A DNA stretch of 64,000 nt. Source: Streptomyces sp. DSM 15324 (GTDB lineage: Bacteria > Actinomycetota > Actinomycetes > Streptomycetales > Streptomycetaceae). The position numbers and the translations under genes were made by a program. Below are positions 61,703-64,000 of this stretch, piece after piece. Below the pieces are notes generated by a model. The model made no database searches. It saw nothing but the letters and a program-made list of their open reading frames with translations, and was not told the origin of the DNA. The first letter of the stretch is position 1; each line of letters begins with the position of its first letter. The stretch is from positions 558,001 to 622,000 of the forward strand of contig NZ_KQ949023.1 in NCBI RefSeq assembly GCF_001514285.1, written 5' to 3'.

Positions 61703-61801
61703 TCACTGGGGCGAGTGAATCCCTGTGGAACGCGGGTTCGTTCCCTAACCTGGTTCGTAGGCTGCCGCCGACAGTACGCGGCGGATGTGGAGGCCACGGA
61801 G

Positions 61802-62380
61802 ATGACCGCTGTGGACGAGCGTGGGATGACCAAGTTCTTCGAGGAGTTTGAACCTCCCGAGGGAATCAAGGTTGAGCTTCTCCGGGGGGAAATCGTGATG
61901 ATGGCCACTCCCGATCTGGTGCATAACCGGATCGTGGTGGAGGTGCAGGACCAGATCCCGCGCAAGCTCTGGGAACGACTCCAGACCACGGACGTGGACA
62001 TCCTCGGTGAAGCCAGCGAGCCCATTCCGGACCTGTTGGTGCTGGAACGTGGTGCGGGCCCCGCCTCGGGCCATCTGGTGCCGTCCCAACTGGTAACCCT
62101 GGTGGTCGAGGTGGTCTCGAAGACGAGTGTCGACAGGGACTACGGGATCAAGCGTTCCATCTACGCTGCAGGCAGAATCCCTGCCTACCTGATCATCGAT
62201 CCGATCATGGCGCACTGCGTTCTGCTGACCGACCCCGTCGGCGCAGGCGACCAAGCCGACTACCGTGGGCAGTGGATCACGAAGTTCGGTGACCCCGTGC
62301 TGCTGGAGGTGCTCGGGGTGGAACTGGACACGAGTGAATTCGGAACGCTCACCGGGGTCAGACGTCACCGCCTCCCGTGA
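61802..62380 (+). CDS. Uma2-family (DUF820) putative endonuclease
   Basis: This 192-residue protein has a PD-(D/E)xK-like core: EGIKVELLRGEIVMMATPDL at the start, PIPDLLVLERG, VVEVVSKTSVDRDYGIKRSI and YAAGRIPAYLIID. Uma2 proteins are a large family of unknown biological role in cyanobacteria and actinobacteria, often scattered and mobile. The base composition is visibly less GC-rich than in neighbouring genes, which hints at transfer. ATG 61802 has GGAGG at eight bases. Its last 23 bases overlap the end of the convergent DUF3097 gene. Confidence 0.88.
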   Translation: MTAVDERGMTKFFEEFEPPEGIKVELLRGEIVMMATPDLVHNRIVVEVQDQIPRKLWERLQTTDVDILGEASEPIPDLLVLERGAGPASGHLVPSQLVTLVVEVVSKTSVDRDYGIKRSIYAAGRIPAYLIIDPIMAHCVLLTDPVGAGDQADYRGQWITKFGDPVLLEVLGVELDTSEFGTLTGVRRHRLP

Positions 62381-63173
62381 CGAAGTCGATCAGCTCCTCC
62401 ACCCTCCCCAGCAGCTCCGGCTCCAGGTCCTTGTAGGACGTCACCCGAGCCAGGATCGCCTGCCACACCGCCCCCGTGTTCTCCGCCGGCCACCCCAGCG
62501 CCCGGCACACCCCCGTCTTCCAGTCCTGGCCGCGCGGGACCTTCGGCCACCCCGCGATCCCCAGCGACGACGGCTTCACCGCCTCCCAGACGTCGATGTA
62601 GGGGTGGCCCACGACCAACGCGTGTTCGCTGGTCACGGACTGGGCGATACGGAACTCCTTCGTGCCCGGGAGCAAGTGGTCCACGAGCACCCCCAGCCGC
62701 GCGTCCGGGCCCGGCGCGAAGTCGGCCACGATCGCCGGCAGGTCGTCCACGCCCTCCAGGTACTCCACCACCACGCCCTCGATGCGCAGGTCGTCGCCCC
62801 ACACCTTCTCGACCAGCTCGGCGTCGTGCCGGCCCTCGACGTAGATGCGGCCGGCGCGGGCCACCCGGGCGCGGGCGCCGGGGACGGCGACCGAACCGGA
62901 GGCGGTACGGGTGGGACGTACCGGAGCGCCCGACGACGGGCGGACCAGCGTCACGACCCGGCCCTCCAGCAGGAAGCCCCGCGGCTCCAGCGGGAACACC
63001 CGATGCCTGCCGAAGCGGTCCTCCAGCGTCACCGTGCCCGCCTCGCAGCGGATCACCGCGCCGCAGAAGCCCGTGCCGGGCTCCTCCACCACCAGGCCGG
63101 GCTCCGCCGGGACCTCGGGGACGGGCTGCGGCTTCTTCCAGGGAGGGGTCAGGTCCGGCGAGTACGGGCGCAT
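62358..63173 (-). CDS. DUF3097 family protein
   Basis: The 271-residue actinobacterial protein reads MRPYSPDLTPPWKKPQPVP at the start, then a beta-rich part (GAVIRCEAGTVTLEDRFGR). A core follows with RIYVEGRHDAELVEKVWG, then LGVLVDHLLPGTKE, and a C-terminal helical part. The YVEGRHDAE and LVDHLLPGTKE segments recall the TOPRIM Glu and DxD loops, so a nucleic-acid role is possible (inference). The function of the family is unknown to me. It overlaps the Uma2 gene by 23 bases at the 3' ends. Confidence 0.88.
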   Translation of the reverse strand: MRPYSPDLTPPWKKPQPVPEVPAEPGLVVEEPGTGFCGAVIRCEAGTVTLEDRFGRHRVFPLEPRGFLLEGRVVTLVRPSSGAPVRPTRTASGSVAVPGARARVARAGRIYVEGRHDAELVEKVWGDDLRIEGVVVEYLEGVDDLPAIVADFAPGPDARLGVLVDHLLPGTKEFRIAQSVTSEHALVVGHPYIDVWEAVKPSSLGIAGWPKVPRGQDWKTGVCRALGWPAENTGAVWQAILARVTSYKDLEPELLGRVEELIDFVTGGGDV

Positions 63174-63215
63174 TCGGATGACGATAGGAGAAGCCCCGGC
63201 CCGATCGCACCCCGC

Positions 63216-63932
63216 TCAGCGCGACACGCCGAAGCGCGCCGCCAGCGCGTCCCGCTGCCGCCGTACGAAGGCCGCGTCCACCACCGCCCCGTGACCCGGC
63301 ACGTACAGCGCGTCCTCGCCGCCGAGGGCGAGGAGGCGGTCCAGCGCCGCCGGCCAGTGGGAGGGGACGGCGTCGGGGCCCGCCTGGGGCTCCCCGGACT
63401 CCTCCACCAGGTCGCCGCAGAACACCACCTCCGGCGGGCCGGGGACCAGGACCGCGAGGTCGTGCGGGGTGTGCGCCGGGCCCACGTTCGCCAGCAGGAC
63501 CTGGCGGCCGGCCCCCAGATCGAGGGTCCACTCCCCGGAGACCAGGTGCCGGGGCCGGACCAGGGCGTCCGCGGCATCGGTCGCCGTCGCCTCGTCCAGC
63601 CCCTCGCGCACCGCGTCCGCCCGCAGCTCCTCCGCCGGGACCGAGTCCATGCCCACCGCGCCGTACACCTCCGCACCCGCGAAGGCCGCAGCGCCGAACA
63701 CATGGTCGAAATGCGGATGGGTGAGCGCGAGATGGGTCACACGCGCACCGGTCAGCTGCTCGGCCTGCGTCCGCAACCGCACCCCCTCCGCCAGCCCCGA
63801 TCCGGCGTCCACCATCAGCACCGCGCCCGCCCCGACGACCAGCCCCGCCGTGCAGTCCCAGCCCGGCAGCCGCACCCGCCCGACCCCGGCCGCGATCCGC
63901 TCCCACCCCAGCTCTTCCCAAGTCACCGTCAT
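63216..63932 (-). CDS. Metallo-beta-lactamase-fold hydrolase
   Basis: This 238-residue MBL-fold protein has the metal motif LTHPHFDHVFGAAAF near residue 71, the next His in GPAHTPHDLAVL, Asp in VFCGDLVEES and the last His in YVPGHGAVVD. The first motif reads HPHFDH, equivalent to HxHxDH. It is cytosolic without signal sequence. Family members include glyoxalase II-like hydrolases and others, and no substrate can be given. ATG 63932 starts 68 bases from the window end, where no further gene is visible. Confidence 0.9.
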   Translation of the reverse strand: MTVTWEELGWERIAAGVGRVRLPGWDCTAGLVVGAGAVLMVDAGSGLAEGVRLRTQAEQLTGARVTHLALTHPHFDHVFGAAAFAGAEVYGAVGMDSVPAEELRADAVREGLDEATATDAADALVRPRHLVSGEWTLDLGAGRQVLLANVGPAHTPHDLAVLVPGPPEVVFCGDLVEESGEPQAGPDAVPSHWPAALDRLLALGGEDALYVPGHGAVVDAAFVRRQRDALAARFGVSR

Positions 63933-64000
63933 ACCGGGACGCTAACGGTAAGTGGTCCGGGCGTCGGCCGACCTTGCCCCCGGTGTACCCCACAGCCGTA

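Overview
The window is chromosomal DNA of a Streptomyces or a close relative. Nearly every third codon position is G or C, GTG starts are common, and the gene order around proBA, nadD, rsfS, leuS, comEA/comEC, holA, rpsT, lepA and hemW is what I know from Streptomyces core chromosomes (memory, not a search). No PKS, NRPS, transposase or integrase gene is visible.

Positions 1-15.7 kb are core genome. First come surface-polymer genes: a membrane-anchored CDP-glycerol glycerophosphotransferase-like protein, a family 2 glycosyltransferase and a polysaccharide pyruvyl transferase. Then come proB and proA for proline synthesis, and two neighbouring membrane proteins that share a cytoplasmic SVVFDE-x-FVRAA motif. 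An M48 protease, two tiny membrane proteins, nadD, an LCP-type cell-wall ligase, rsfS and a phosphoglycerate-mutase-like phosphatase follow. A tRNA-Ala(GGC) gene closes this part.

Positions 15.9-36.7 kb lie between two identical 73-nt tRNA-Ala(GGC) genes and look like an accessory biosynthetic cluster. A long, mostly overlapping minus-strand gene series runs FAAL-type acyl-AMP ligase, R2-like diiron oxidase, ACP, SGNH hydrolase, GMC oxidoreductase, SCP2-like protein, acyl-CoA dehydrogenase, small Pro-rich protein, GNAT-like protein, ThiF-like adenylating enzyme, AurF-like N-oxygenase, DUF4873 protein, dienelactone-hydrolase-like enzyme and TetR regulator. An MFS exporter and a divergent KAS III lie next to it. 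An ECF-like sigma factor and two AfsR/SARP regulators flank the set. The enzymes suggest a fatty-acyl product with oxygen and possibly N-oxygen chemistry. The product is unknown to me, and this is the best candidate for an undescribed system here.

Positions 37-64 kb return to core genome. Two small zinc-ribbon proteins and the second tRNA-Ala are followed by a NuoF/ferredoxin-like protein translationally coupled to a b-type membrane protein. leuS follows behind a 12-codon leader peptide with three consecutive Leu codons and an intrinsic terminator, which is a textbook-like attenuator. Next are a DegV protein, comEA and comEC (the latter with a repeat-rich N-terminus), arylamine N-acetyltransferase, a YceI protein, holA, a SnoaL-like protein, rpsT and lepA. 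A fadD-type ligase with a palindrome in its leader, a SpoIIE-type phosphatase, hemW, a solitary Uma2 protein, a DUF3097 protein and a metallo-beta-lactamase-fold hydrolase end the window.

Several promoters place a TANNNT -10 element six to eight bases before the start codon (proA, both SVVFDE-motif genes, nadD, degV, the leuS leader peptide), so leaderless transcripts seem common here.
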